NCBI GenBank assembly: GCA_948567375.1
Contig: OX419762.1
Span: forward strand, 38,235,034 to 38,299,033
DNA from: Lunularia cruciata
Lineage: Eukaryota; Streptophyta; Marchantiopsida; Lunulariales; Lunulariaceae
Direction: 5' to 3'
DNA: 64,000 nt
The translations under genes and the position numbers were made by a program. Positions 1 to 11,400 of this stretch are shown piece by piece (positions within the stretch are counted from its first letter, which is position 1; each line of letters begins with the position of its first letter). The notes below the pieces were generated by a model, which worked only from the letters and a program-made list of their open reading frames with translations, did not search any database and was not told where the DNA came from.

Positions 1-376
1 GGCTATCTGCCAAGCAATGCTCACCTTCTACTTTTGATAGACAGTCAGGGGTCACATTACAACACTTTCAGGCTTTGGCTCTTCATAGACAAGCATCCAA
101 AGTAGGAGTGCACATCATGTCTAGGGCCTTCTCCTTCACTTACCAAATATATCATTAGAGGATCTATATCACACAATTCAACAATAGTTTTATTTGTTGT
201 TTTTAGTTGATTGTTTTGTAGCCTTCTCCCTTGTATAGGGTTGAGGATCTATGTTTTTCTTCAATTTGTAGCCCCTAGGTTTCATTGTGATCTGTGCTTG
301 GTTACTCTCTAGCACTCCTTGGTGCTTTGTACTCCTTTCCTTGGAATATATATAAGTATATAAATATATATAAATG

Positions 377-429
<53 letters not shown>

Positions 430-1110
430 TTTTGGGTGTATGTTTGACCGCCTTATTTGGACCAATTAGTTTGCCTAGTACTGGGTATGTAAATCTCTCA
501 CTATCCAGATATATACCTTCTCTTTTATGGACTAACTATTTTGACAAAATTATGAGCATTAAGTAATTTAGTAATTATGAAAAAAATAATGGGCATTATT
601 GTCAATTTAAGTGTTATTTCTTGAGTGAAGTTGACAAAGAAAAATCATTTCCTCACTTGGCTACCTTGTTGTAAACTGTTTTTGATTTTCTTATTCTATT
701 CAACCATTAATATAAATATCAGCAAATAGTTCTTCTCTTTCTCCGTAACTTCAAACTAGTTGTGTCTATCTTCATCCCTTTTGTACCCAATAATTATTGG
801 GCACAAAGTGGATGCTTTGTTACCAAGCAAACACACATTGCAGTATATAGTTGAAATAATGGAAATATCTTCACAAACTGAGAAATCAAGAATGGTGAAA
901 GGAGCTAAAATTGCTTGTTTCCAAATGAGACATAGGCATCAATCAAGAACTGTGGATGAGATAAAAGGAGTATTGATATGAAAATTGATTGTGAAAAGCC
1001 TATGAACAAATAAATTAAATCGACGACCGAGGACAATGTATTTGAGACCTTAAAAGTACTATTTTCTATTACCATAAAATTTGACTAACCACATTGAAAA
1101 GTGTTGAAAA
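1..1110. other. gene-poor flank
   Basis: No coding region with a recognisable domain was seen on either strand. The stretch is AT-rich and holds a (TA)n tract at 380-425. Short ORFs here are interrupted or overlap simple repeats. Confidence 0.5.
380..425. repeat. (TA)n microsatellite
   Basis: An uninterrupted alternating AT tract of about 46 bases. The reverse-strand ORF running over it gives a run of Ile-Tyr and is an artefact of the repeat. Confidence 0.95.
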
Positions 1111-1247
1111 GTGAGGATCTTTGTTGTACAATGCCACCTTAGCTTTTCTGGTACGTTTATGACTTTTGGTTAGTCATTAGTGAGGATCTTTATTATACAA
1201 TGCCACCTTAGCTTTTCTAGTGCTTTTATTACTTTTGGTTAGTCATC
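1111..1247. repeat. 69-bp direct tandem duplication
   Basis: Two adjacent copies, at 1111-1179 and from 1180, both start GTGAGGATCTTT and both end in the TTTTGGTTAGTCAT segment. They differ by several substitutions. The second copy runs directly into the MITE-like element at 1248. Confidence 0.85.
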
Positions 1248-1611
1248 GGGGGTTTCAAATAGGGGTTTTCGGGTACCTGAAATTCCCATAATCTTATTTT
1301 ATGGGAAGTTTGATAGGTCTGCAAGATATGCAGTGGAAGTACTTGAATTTTGCGGGCAATCTTTGTAGCCCCGTAATTTTATGGGTCAGTTCTTTTATGA
1401 CCCGTATAATTTAATGCGGTTACGAGCAACCCGTAGATCCATAGAAAAGAGATCGGGCCTAAATCTTAGTACATCAAAGATTTTATCGCCCATCAAACTT
1501 TGATGAGTTCAGTAAATGAAGCCCCACTCCCTTTAGGGGTACCCGCAACAAATTTTACAAATTCTTCCGGGTACCCTCAAGAAACCCGGAAATTTTGCAA
1601 TTGAACCCCCC
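1248..1611. mobile_element. MITE-like element, copy 1
   Basis: A non-coding segment of about 364 bp whose ends are imperfect inverted repeats: left GGGGGTTTCAA, right (reverse complement) GGGGGGTTCAA. Inside both ends lie GGGTACC motifs in opposite orientation. The outer flanks CAT (left) and ATG (right) may also belong to the terminal repeat. A related element lies at 3741-4060. There is no ORF, so it would be non-autonomous; the superfamily cannot be assigned and no convincing target duplication was found. Confidence 0.55.
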
Positions 1612-2177
1612 TATGTATTTCTCCTTGGATTGCAGGTTTGCCCTTTCTTGTAGATCGTGTGCTCTTTCTTCCAATTTAAACATTTTTGTGCCTTGTATTC
1701 AATCCTTTTCGGTACGCCGGTTTCTCATTTCCCGATGGAGTTTAAACCATGATGTACTTTAATCTTTTTTATTCGTCTATCCATAGTTGGTTCTAGAAAG
1801 ACGAGTTTATCTGGTATATTTAGGTTTGTTATATTATAGCATTTGGAGTATGTCATGTCTACTTTTCCATAAGGAGACTTCTGATTGAAACTATATAATG
1901 CACGATCCAAGTGTCAGGCAACAACCACAGGCCTGTAGAAGACCGCACGAGTCTCTGGAAAAGTTGATGATTCGGCATACTAAGTGGTCCTGTGTGACCA
2001 AAAATGTTTTCAGCTCAAATGAGAAAACACCAACAAGGTGGGAGTGCCGGAAGTCCAGGTCGCTGTATCCAGACCGAAATTCAGTTGAAGTAGGCAAAAC
2101 CTTTCCGAATCGATTGATTATCCAATGGAAGTTTCAGAAAATTTGAAAGCAGACGTGTACAATATTATCTTGTCTTG

Positions 2178-2211
2178 ACCCACTCGAACCTCTATTGAGA
2201 TTCGAGTGGGT
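2178..2211. repeat. 11-bp perfect stem-loop
   Basis: ACCCACTCGAA at 2178-2188 pairs with TTCGAGTGGGT at 2201-2211 across a 12-nt loop. A shorter related stem (ATTCGAGTG/CACTCGAAT) lies near 8911-8941. Function unknown. Confidence 0.7.
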
Positions 2212-2516
2212 GACTGTTTGGCTCGGTTTTCCTTTTAACAGATAGAAGCATTCCGTTCGATCTATCATTCGGCCTATCAGGAGTCTCTCGACATGGAGGC
2301 GTTGGAGAGTGCATGACGGGAAGAATTTGGACCCGAAAGAGCTCAAGCTCTTACGGACACATGTTCTTCCAGTGCCTACAGCTGGGGCATACCATTACAG
2401 GTGTATATTCTCAAAGATCCATATTCCTCAAATTCGATGGCCTCTAGAAGATTTAGAGTCTGATCTACTTCGACTAGTACTTTGTTTGTACATTCTTATT
2501 GGACACCCGAGAAGGC

Positions 2517-2537
2517 GAGAGAGAGAGAGAGAGAGAG
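2517..2537. repeat. (GA)n microsatellite
   Basis: An uninterrupted GA dinucleotide tract. Confidence 0.9.
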
Positions 2538-3230
2538 GTTTTGAGCAGAGTCTTACTCCACACCGTGGGCATCCAACAACCATTGCTTTTGGATGAAGAA
2601 ATTGGTGAAAAGTTCTCTTGGAAGATAGTCGAAGACTAACAACATTTGCATGGCAAAAATACCGTCATGAATTGGAATATTTTTCGCAAAATCAACTATA
2701 ATGCCTAGACACTTCCTAAACTGCAACTTACTACATGTTTCTGACATTTCTGATTTCCTCAAAGATAACAGTTTCCTCTGCCTATATCGCAATGTTGGTA
2801 GAAAACTGAATGTGAAGTTTATGAGACCTATGGTAGCTGATCTCGTACACTTTCCCGCTTCGTAATCAATCCGCAGGAACGGAGCCTGAGAGCTAATGAT
2901 CTTGTTTAAATTGCATGCTCCCATTCTCTTTGCAGTGCTTGGAGTTGAACTGTTTGAATGTTCAACGCAGAAAACACTTCTCCAGATATTCTTTCTTCTT
3001 TACACTTCATTATTGACTCAATTGCCATCAAGTGATGATCCTTATGCACTGATTTATTGAATTGTCATGTAGTCGGGCCTCGGACCTGAATTGTTCTGGG
3101 TTGAATGTTCAGCCCAGAAAACAGGTGCTCAAATATGCTTTCTTTTCCCACACGATGACATCGTAATTGACTCAACCGACATTAATTATTGGTTCTTTGG
3201 GACTGCATTGTGGGATTCAGTTGCATGCTG

Positions 3231-3280
3231 GTCTCGGACCCAAACGCCAGTAGTGAACTAATGGTGTTTGGGTCCGAGAC
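3231..3280. repeat. 19-bp stem-loop
   Basis: The arm at 3231-3249, beginning GTCTCGGACCC, and the arm at 3262-3280, ending GGGTCCGAGAC, are complementary with one mismatch and a 12-nt loop. The sequence beside it (3080-3100) repeats the GGCCTCGGACC word. It could be a small foldback element or a transcribed hairpin; nothing indicates a coding role. Confidence 0.75.
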
Positions 3281-3740
3281 GAAGGCTATAGGGTGTTAGG
3301 TGTAAAAGGATACGTTATTATATAATTTTTTAACAGTATTTCTAAAACCATACGTTCATGGAAGACTTTCTTTGACTGTTTAGCCGCTTATATTGTCGGT
3401 AGATAACCTTTCTATGACTTAACCAGATCTGGATCATAAGCAGCTGGGACCACAATATTGACCTGGGAAAGCAAACGCTAAAGTTTAACAGAATATTTTT
3501 TTTCTTCAGATTGTAGCATGCTGATATTAGCAATGCAGGTTGGCATATTATTATGTACTAATTGTAGTCCCCATAATTTACATACTTCAAGAGTTATAAA
3601 GAAATTTACATGCATTCAAATGGTCACATATTTCAAGTAATCAGATCATTCATGCTAACCTTTTCGTGTGTGCCACCAACTCATGGAGGCCCACATCTTG
3701 AAGTAAGTATTGCGCTCGTTGAATTTACCGAAATACATTT

Positions 3741-4060
3741 GGGGTTTCAATAATCAATCTACTGGTACCCGTAAGTCGCCGCAACATTGTCTAAACCTTT
3801 TTTAGCATTAAATTTCTTACGGGGTACTTGAATTTTATGGGGAAATGTCTGTAACCATATAGGATTTTACGGGAAGTGAAAAACGTCACCAATAAATTGT
3901 GACTGTTTACGGGCTAATTAGTGGGTTCTAAATTTGCCCGAAACTTTCACTTTTCCTGAAACACTAAAATTTGATGACAGCGTTGATATATGAGTTCGAT
4001 TGTTTATACGCGTACCCACCAAACTCCATAAAAGTCAATAGAATCGAAAATTGAAACCCC
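3741..4060. mobile_element. MITE-like element, copy 2
   Basis: A 320-bp non-coding segment bounded by an 11-bp perfect terminal inverted repeat (GGGGTTTCAAT at the left, ATTGAAACCCC at the right), with subterminal GGTACCC/GGGTACC-like motifs. End sequence and length match the element at 1248-1611. The right flank starts TATG in both. No ORF. Confidence 0.6.
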
Positions 4061-7000
4061 TATGATCTTGTTAAGCATATCAAATTCAAGTACATTAACT
4101 CGTTAAGCAGATCAATATCAGTTGCAACACGTCCCTCCTCTATGTGCCCACTAGACAAAATATTGGTTCACTTCACATTTGATAACAGGATAGGTTCTTT
4201 GAACGTATTAGGAGGTTTAATATGATAAGTATAGAAATTGATAGTAACATTTAAGCTTTTATGAATATGCTTGTAAAAGTTGATAGTGGAAGGTAATGTC
4301 TTTTAAAAATTTAAATATATTATTTAGATTTCATGGTTTCTTGCTAGTTACAGTTTAATTTGTCAGAAGAATTTTCTTACAAATTGATGGATACTTCAGG
4401 GGTTTTTAATCTACGATTACGGGAATAGATTGGATTTTGTACAAGATACAAGGACATTCCATAACGATAATGAACGAAAGAAAGAAATTATAAATCAGAT
4501 TTCTAAAATAATTTAAAAAGTGGAGTGAATAATTAACAAAGGAAGATTTAGGATTTATTAAATAATTCTGTTTGCTAAATTTGTAAAAGTATCCCTATGG
4601 ACTCTTAAAATTCCAAAAGAATAATATAAATTACATTATAATTTTCACCATAGAACTCTGTAAGGAGTCAACTAAAACCTATATCAAACGTCTCACATTA
4701 AATGTACATAACTATTTTCAATACAGAATGCATTCCCATGTATATGCCTATATTTTAAGAATTGAAACCCTCATTCTATTACGTCTAGAACCCTAAACTA
4801 GAATTCCCCCAACACGAGCCTACCAACAAGAAAAGACATAGTTGCTATTTCTAAAATTATGGTGTCCAAATCTTAAAATATTATACATACGATTGCATTG
4901 CATTGTATAGTTGACTGTACATGCATACACTAAAGAATAAACTTGAGGTACAAACATCTTGGTGACATCTGGTCTGTCTCATATGAACATACGAAATTCA
5001 ATATATCCATATGCGTAAGGCAGCTAGAAAAGCAGATGCGATATAAAAGTAAAATTAATAAAATAAAAGTAAAAGTATACAAAGACTTTCGGGTACTGGG
5101 TCGAATATGAAGAGGAAACACGCTTGTTCGTATTGACGCAATTGACAACAGCTAAGCTTTAGGAGGTGCCTCCCTGGGAAAAGACTGTTCAAGCTCACGT
5201 CCAGCCAGCCCTGCCCTGCCCCGATGGGCGCCATGAAGCATTTCCCACTCACTCCTCCTGGAACGTCACGAAGACCTGTTGCATAAGCGTCCTGCCAAGT
5301 CTATTCTCTCATGGGGGTAACTGAAATAAACTCTAATTTTTTAAAAGTTTTGACTTATCGTTCCTAACTCAAGTTTGTTCCAATTATTCGTTTAGTTAAA
5401 AAAGACTATGAAAATAACTTTTTCACTACTTCAGATAAAATTGATTCGTTAAATATGTTATAAATAAATAAATAAAATAAAAATCGTGATTGAGAAAAAG
5501 TGAAACTGTTTGATATAACTATGCAACACAATACGACAAACGTGTGATAATGATCTGTTTTGCACTCAAAATAGGAAAGCAAATTTACAGTCTAATTCAT
5601 TCGGCGACTAAATTTCGTGGCCAATATGCTCTGAAGTTTCCCTTGATCTAGTTTATAGATTTGCACAGGGCAAAATCTGACGTAAATAATGAAAATTTGA
5701 GGATTACTATTGTGAATGAAATGTTTAATGCGCAAAAGTAACTTCATCCTACCGTCGAGTACCTTGAGACAATAAAGAGTTGTGTACACAGCCAATCCCA
5801 GAGAATGCCTATCGTAAAAGAATTCTATGCAGTTGCCTTGAATAACTATTAGATAGATTTTCCTTGTCATCCTTGACTATCGTATCAAGGTTTGAAAATG
5901 TAGGTGCTGACCACGAGAATTTTAGAAGTAGTCTATGTTTCCTGTCCCATGCTTAGTATTTTTCGCAGGAAAGATTTAATTTCTTTTGGGTACCACCCAC
6001 ATATCAGGTAACAACTGAAATATTAGCAGAGACATGTTAAATCCATACCGACACATGGTCGTTGAACTTAAAATTGGAGTCATTGAAAGCTAAAAAGATG
6101 ATGTGGAAAAGCGAAATGTAACCAAATGCCAACCATGGAGATTCTGATTGCGCGTTGGATCCCACTTAGATGTCATTTTGGATCCATTTTCTATGAGTGT
6201 TTGGATTAGATCACACCGTTTATCACTTAGTCGCTCGATCTCATGTCCAACCAAAGCTGCTCAAGAGATTGATTGATGGCCCGAAAGAGCTGGAATCCAC
6301 AATCGTTCTTTATCACTCCACCATCGGTTTAGCACAGTGTCAGATATCTCTATGCGCTCCACTGGATCCACTTTCACTCCAGATTGACAGTAACTGCTCA
6401 TTGGAGCTTTCAAAATCTCGTTTCAGGATGCAATCTCTTCCCTTTGTGTCCCGGCATTAGTTTCTCAACTTCGAACTTGCGGTCCTTTCTTTCTTTATAT
6501 ATATGGAGGACATATAGTCATTATTGAATAAAGGAAAGGCGATGGCAAGTAGATTGTCAAGTTCACAGGGTCCCAGGCAGTAGTGGTGAGAAAGTGGAAC
6601 CGGGAACTTCAATTCTCCGCTGTTCTCCACAGAAGGAAACCAATAGGTCACGCGGTTTTCACAGAAGGCACTTCGCGTTTTACTACTAAAGTTCAAGTGG
6701 AAAGATTAGCAGCAGTAATGTCATAAGGTCCAAAGTTCCCGATAACTTGAAGCCTTGGGTTGTATCAGGGATAGTCACAACTGTGTCCTAAAGAGGAACT
6801 TGCAAAGTTCGGTCTTTGAGAGATTCTATACGATATAATGGCATCTGCATTACATACATCCCATTGTGCTGCCTTGGCGGTGCTCTGTACTTCTTTCTGG
6901 TTTCTTTCGGGGTATATATTTTTGTGTATTTTCCTTTTTTTACTTACACAGGCGGTCATTCTATCAACAATACTCGCAAGATTGATCATAGAGATCCAAT

Positions 7001-9230
7001 CCCATTGTACATGGAGCTTCTCAACTCACCATCATTAGCATGTCTAAAGTAATCTAGAGTAGTGTGCAATTCACTAGAGAAAAGACCAGAGAAAACAGTG
7101 GACTGTTCTCTTGGAATCACGTGATGTTCGTAGTTACGAACTTGCAAAGACCAACCTAAACGTTTGCTTCTATGTTAGTTACCCGTACGTTGGGCTCCAC
7201 TTACATGCCACAGCTCCGACTGTAACAGTCAAACTCTTGGGACTCAATGCTTGACTTGCAAGTGGTGAAGAATCTTTGCCGAGATCCGAAGCGCTGATAT
7301 TTGACAAGAATCTCCTTCCTGACAGATCCCACATGGAGGAAAGCTATCCACAACTTGCTTGTGCCGTTAGCTCAAGCGAGGAAGCAACACCGATTCTGCC
7401 AGGGGATTCAATGCAGTGGTAACGGGTCCAGCACTCTTATTTTGAACAGACGTACTGGATATGGACTCGATGCAGCTGTTCGAATCCTAATCTGGAGTTG
7501 AACCTTGATTTTAAGAGGGCGGGCATGTGACTTAGGAATACAGGCTTGCCCTGCGCTCCTGCCCGCCACCTTCGAGCTGGCATATGCTGGAAACAAGCTT
7601 GGGATTCTGGTTGAAGGGAACAAATTCCCATCCAATGTGGCTCTAGCATTACCTTAGTGACACTAGAATTACGCCTGAATGTTCTGGTAGGGTTTCAGAT
7701 GCACTTTACAATCTTGTACTTGTAGCTTTACTGTTATACATGTGGAGACATGTCCGACACTCATGATGCACTCGGTTTTGTCTACTCTGCTCACAACAGA
7801 CCCTACTGCTCGCAGATCCAAAGTTGTTTCTACCACGCTGTTTCTCTAAACGAGAGGGTTTTGTGAGACCTAGCCTGTGATCGACAAGCGGCGTAAGTTT
7901 GTCTTGTGTGTGGTACAGTAGTTACCCTGAAAGGCTAGGGCATCTATGCGAGGCACTACGCTCAACATACATATCTAGGTCGGAAAAAGTGGAGTCGTTG
8001 CTCTTCTGCATGTGTTACAAAAATTCTCGTGATGACGAGTGTGCATATTTGAGCGAAAATATGACTAGAAAGGTTTTTGGATCCAGATGTTCTAACGGAA
8101 CCGCATAGCAGTTGCAATTTTTTTCTGTCTTGTATTCTGGGCTGAGATCATCAGAGAGTAGTTTTTATGCCAGAAAGAAGAGGGTGTAAGAAAGAAAATG
8201 TATCCATTCGTAGTTCGTTGTCCCTGCATGATTGTAACGAAAGTACTGTTGAGCGTCAGTTTACAGGCTCTGCATGTGTATATGCATGCCAAGTTTCCAG
8301 TGTTGACAAAGTTCCTTAAGTTTAGAAGCTGGTACGCTCACTCTCATTACAAGATGGTTCAGATTTACTTGTGGAAGATCGAACACCTGTTACTACATGG
8401 TACCGCTCGTTGTTTAGCTTCAAGTGCCAAGTTGTACGAATCACAAAACATAAATGTGAGGGAGTTCGCAACACCCTCAAATGTGTTCTTTTTCTCGAGC
8501 TCCTTGACCAACCTCCTGAACCTCTCGAGCTCCTGACCAACGCACTCAGCACCTCCAGCTGTTTTGACACAATTTCCTCTCAGTAGTCATTCGATTGTTC
8601 TTTTGAGGTGAGCACTAGCGCGATGCACTTTCTGTACAGGGCTTGTCAATATTATTGCAAATGAATAGTTCCTTATTGCAGTTTGAGCAGCTGATTCGTA
8701 TATAATGTATCGATTTTAATTTCCACTCAACTTCAGCTTTGCCATTGATCAATTCTATCCACTCGGTCACGGAACAGGATTCTTCTATTTGATTGCTTTT
8801 GCAAGCTGAACTTGTCTTCTCTTGTCTCTAAATTCTCGTTTTCTCGTTCTCGTTTTCTTAACTTCCAACTATGTTCTGCCTCTGTATGTGTCGATACAGC
8901 TAGCTCCATTCGAGTGCGATAAAGTAAACCACACTCGAATCTATATGTTTTTGACATGCATTTGGGTCCTTAGTGTCTGAAAATGCTAATCGTATTCTTT
9001 TATCCAGAGAGGTGAGGTTACTCGAGCACTAGAGATTTGAGCACAAGACAAAAGATCACCAACTCTTTTATGAAAGTTAAATTTCTTACTTTTTATTTAA
9101 TGTAGAGAGTCAGGTACATTGTTATCCCCTTTGGTTTTAGATTGAGACCAGATAATTCGGTTTTAGATTGAGGTCAGATAATGGTTATGATCACTTTACT
9201 TAGAAGAGTTTGATCCGTCTATGTGAGTGC
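4061..9230. other. no recognised gene
   Basis: I see no domain-bearing reading frame on either strand. 5160-5280 and 6190-8600 are less AT-rich and could hold short exons or UTRs of a host gene, but no splice-consistent coding series could be supported. Confidence 0.35.
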
Positions 9231-9292
9231 AGCATGCGATACAAGAGTAAGGCATATGGAAATGGCATTGCAATTCTCGTCCACGCAACTCC

Positions 9293-10251
9293 GTAGAATT
9301 AACCCATAAGCACAATACCACTATGTGGGACTCAAGACTCTACCGATGTCTAGAGTGCATAAACCTATAAACAATGCACTTCTGATTAGTGCAGAGACAA
9401 ATATATTTAAGCTATTCTCACCCCCCATGGATCTATGAGACGTACCTACGGGTTAAGGAGTTGGGTTATTGGATTTGCAATTCCCTGCAACACAAGAAAT
9501 GGTTTACTCATTTGCTTTAATATTGTTGGTACAAATCTAAGAAACAACTTCCTTATGCTTGTATTTGAAAGTCTCCAAGTACCATGTTATACAAATCTAA
9601 GAAAGCACTTCTTTATGCTTGTATTGTGAAAGTCTGCAAATTTAATGATCCTTCAACTATTAGGTGTAGCTTGAAGTTTGATTATCCTTTGATTATTAGG
9701 TTTAGCTCGGGGATTGTGTAAAGCAGTGAAAGTCTGCAAGTACCATGTTATACAAATCCAAGCAAGTACTTCTTTATGCTTGTGTTGTGAAAGTCTGCAA
9801 GTTTAATGATCCTTCAACTATTAGGTATAGCTTGAAGTTTGATTGTTTGATTATTAGGTATAGCTCGGGATTGTGTAAAGATGTGAAAATGAAAATGTTT
9901 TATGATCCTTGTATTGTGAAGGTTTGCAAGTTCTATGATCCTTTGACTTGACTACTAGGTATAGGTTGAGGATTATGTATAGTTCACTACAAGTTTTATG
10001 ATCCTTGTACTATGGGTCTGCAAGTTTTATGATCCTTTGACTTGACTGTTAGGTATGGCTTGAGGATTGTGTATCGCTCATTGATTGTGTGGAGCGAGAA
10101 CAACATGAATATATCCTCTCTATGAACTAACCAGAAGTGCATTGTGTATGGGTTTAATGTGCTCTAGACATGAAGAGCATATGAGTCCTTCGTAGTTTTA
10201 TTGTGCTTAATTCTACAAAGTAAAGAAGTGTTGTCCTTAATTTGCATAACA
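9293..10251 (+). repeat. copia-1 5' LTR region, rearranged and expanded
   Basis: The stretch from about 9293 resembles the start of the 3' LTR at 27616 (TAGAATTA-CCCATAA, then a match around GTGGGACTCAA). 10085-10230 is the same LTR segment in inverted orientation. The tract between is filled with tandem copies of a roughly 160-bp unit. The region ends TTTGCATAACA immediately before the PBS. It is far longer than the roughly 235-bp 3' LTR, so it has been rearranged by expansion and inverted duplication. Confidence 0.55.
9567..9883 (+). repeat. tandem repeat, ~160-bp unit
   Basis: Two long units (9567-9727 and 9728-9883) begin GAAAGTCTGCAAGTACCATG or a close variant and end near GGGATTGTGTAAAG. 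A partial unit precedes (about 9528) and degraded partial units follow to about 10060. They lie inside the copia-1 5' LTR region. Confidence 0.85.
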
Positions 10252-10263
10252 TGATATCAGAGC
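10252..10263 (+). promoter_or_regulatory. copia-1 primer-binding site
   Basis: TGATATCAGAGC is one base from the plant initiator-Met tRNA PBS, TGGTATCAGAGC, and directly follows the LTR end TTTGCATAACA. Confidence 0.75.
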
Positions 10264-10613
10264 AAATGCGATGGAGTAATTGGTGATTGGAGTTTCCTTG
10301 CCGTGGGACCTTAGGTTTATTTTCCATTTAGGGTTGGGGTTTCCACTCCGCCGAGTACGTAGGGTTTTCCTATTGCTTGTGTTCAATGTTCCCTTTTGTT
10401 GAGTGTTAAAATTTCCTCATGGCCGGGTCCCTAAATCTTGACTTGCATGTTTGAGTTTTGTCTTTGCTTAGTGGTCCTTTCTACTAGGGCTTAGAGATTT
10501 TTCCTTTTTGAGTGGCAAGAGTGTGATGTTTAATATTCCTTACTTAGAGAAGTGGGTGTTCATCCCACCATTGTGAGAGTACATTTCTTCATTACAATCC
10601 AATTCTCTTAGTA

Positions 10614-11400
10614 ATGGCTTCAAGTTCAAATGATGAATGCATTGATTACCTTGATGAGAAGAATTACAAGATATGGAGCTTTGTGATGCAATATTTCTTG
10701 AGTTCGTTCCAACTCTATAAATATGTAGATGGATCATCACAATGCCTAGACAATAGCAAGCCAATTCATGAGAGAGACATGAGATGTAGAAGAGTTAGAG
10801 GTACATCCCAATTTTTTTTAATGTCAAAACTTCACAACAAAGTTACATTTGCAAGTGTGATAATGAAAAGGAGATGTGGGACAAGCTAGCAAAGATAAAT
10901 AAACCTGCTAGAATCATGACTAAAATTTCATTGCAAAACAAGCTTTATAGTATCCACTATATTGATTGTCAATCAATGGAATGTTTTGTTCAAGAGATTA
11001 TCTACTAATTGATGTATTGGTTTACTTAAGAGACCAATACCTCAAAGCTAGAGGAGAGATGAGCAAATAAAGTATGGCCTTCCTTGTGTTGAACACATTG
11101 CATGAATTGTGAGATCCCTTGGTGTAATCACTAGGATCAAAGAAGCTAGACAAAATCACACAAGATATGGTGAGATCCATTCTCCTTGAGAAAGAGATAC
11201 TAAGGAAGGAGAGAGAGTTGATACTCCAATTTTTTTTCTTGCTTTGAACAAAGTTGGGAAGTAGCTTGAGAAGAAACAACTCTTTAAGCACATGAAGCAA
11301 AAATTCAAAATTGACAAGTCCAAAAGCACATGTAAAGGTTGTGGACAAAGGGTTCAATAGAAAGGTCATCCAAAATAGCAAATAAAAACAAGGCAAGTGC
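10614..11400 (+). pseudogene. copia-1 gag remnant
   Basis: The open part (10614-10889) starts MASSSNDECIDYLDEKNYKIW, which has the layout of the N-terminal gag domain of plant copia elements (a Leu-Asp-x-x-Asn-Tyr-x-x-Trp core). It breaks by frameshift after the CGTS residues. A degraded zinc knuckle (CKGCGQ followed by GHPK) is visible around 11330-11370. It would have formed the nucleocapsid of the element. No intact product is possible. Confidence 0.6.

Larger units (their letters stand above)
1612..3740. other. no recognised gene; hairpins and diverged repeats
   Basis: No domain-bearing ORF was recognised. A perfect 11-bp stem (ACCCACTCGAA at 2178-2188 with its complement at 2201-2211) and a (GA)n tract at 2517-2537 are present. 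Segments near 2940-3035 and 3105-3190 are diverged direct repeats sharing the GTTGAATGTTCA and CAGAAAACA words. Short ORFs at 1898-2146 and 2553-2924 have no recognisable motif. Confidence 0.4.

Noticed and set aside
190-465. 91-codon minus-strand ORF
   Set aside because: Its central part is Ile-Tyr from the (TA)n tract; no domain and no support on either side.
7470-7500. TGTTCGAATCC resembling a tRNA B box
   Set aside because: No paired acceptor, D-arm or anticodon arm at the right distances; also rejected GTGTTCGATTTCCC near 48251.
9567-9883. Possible CRISPR-like array (repeated units)
   Set aside because: Units are about 160 bp, directly tandem and without unique spacers; plant nuclear context and LTR location explain them.
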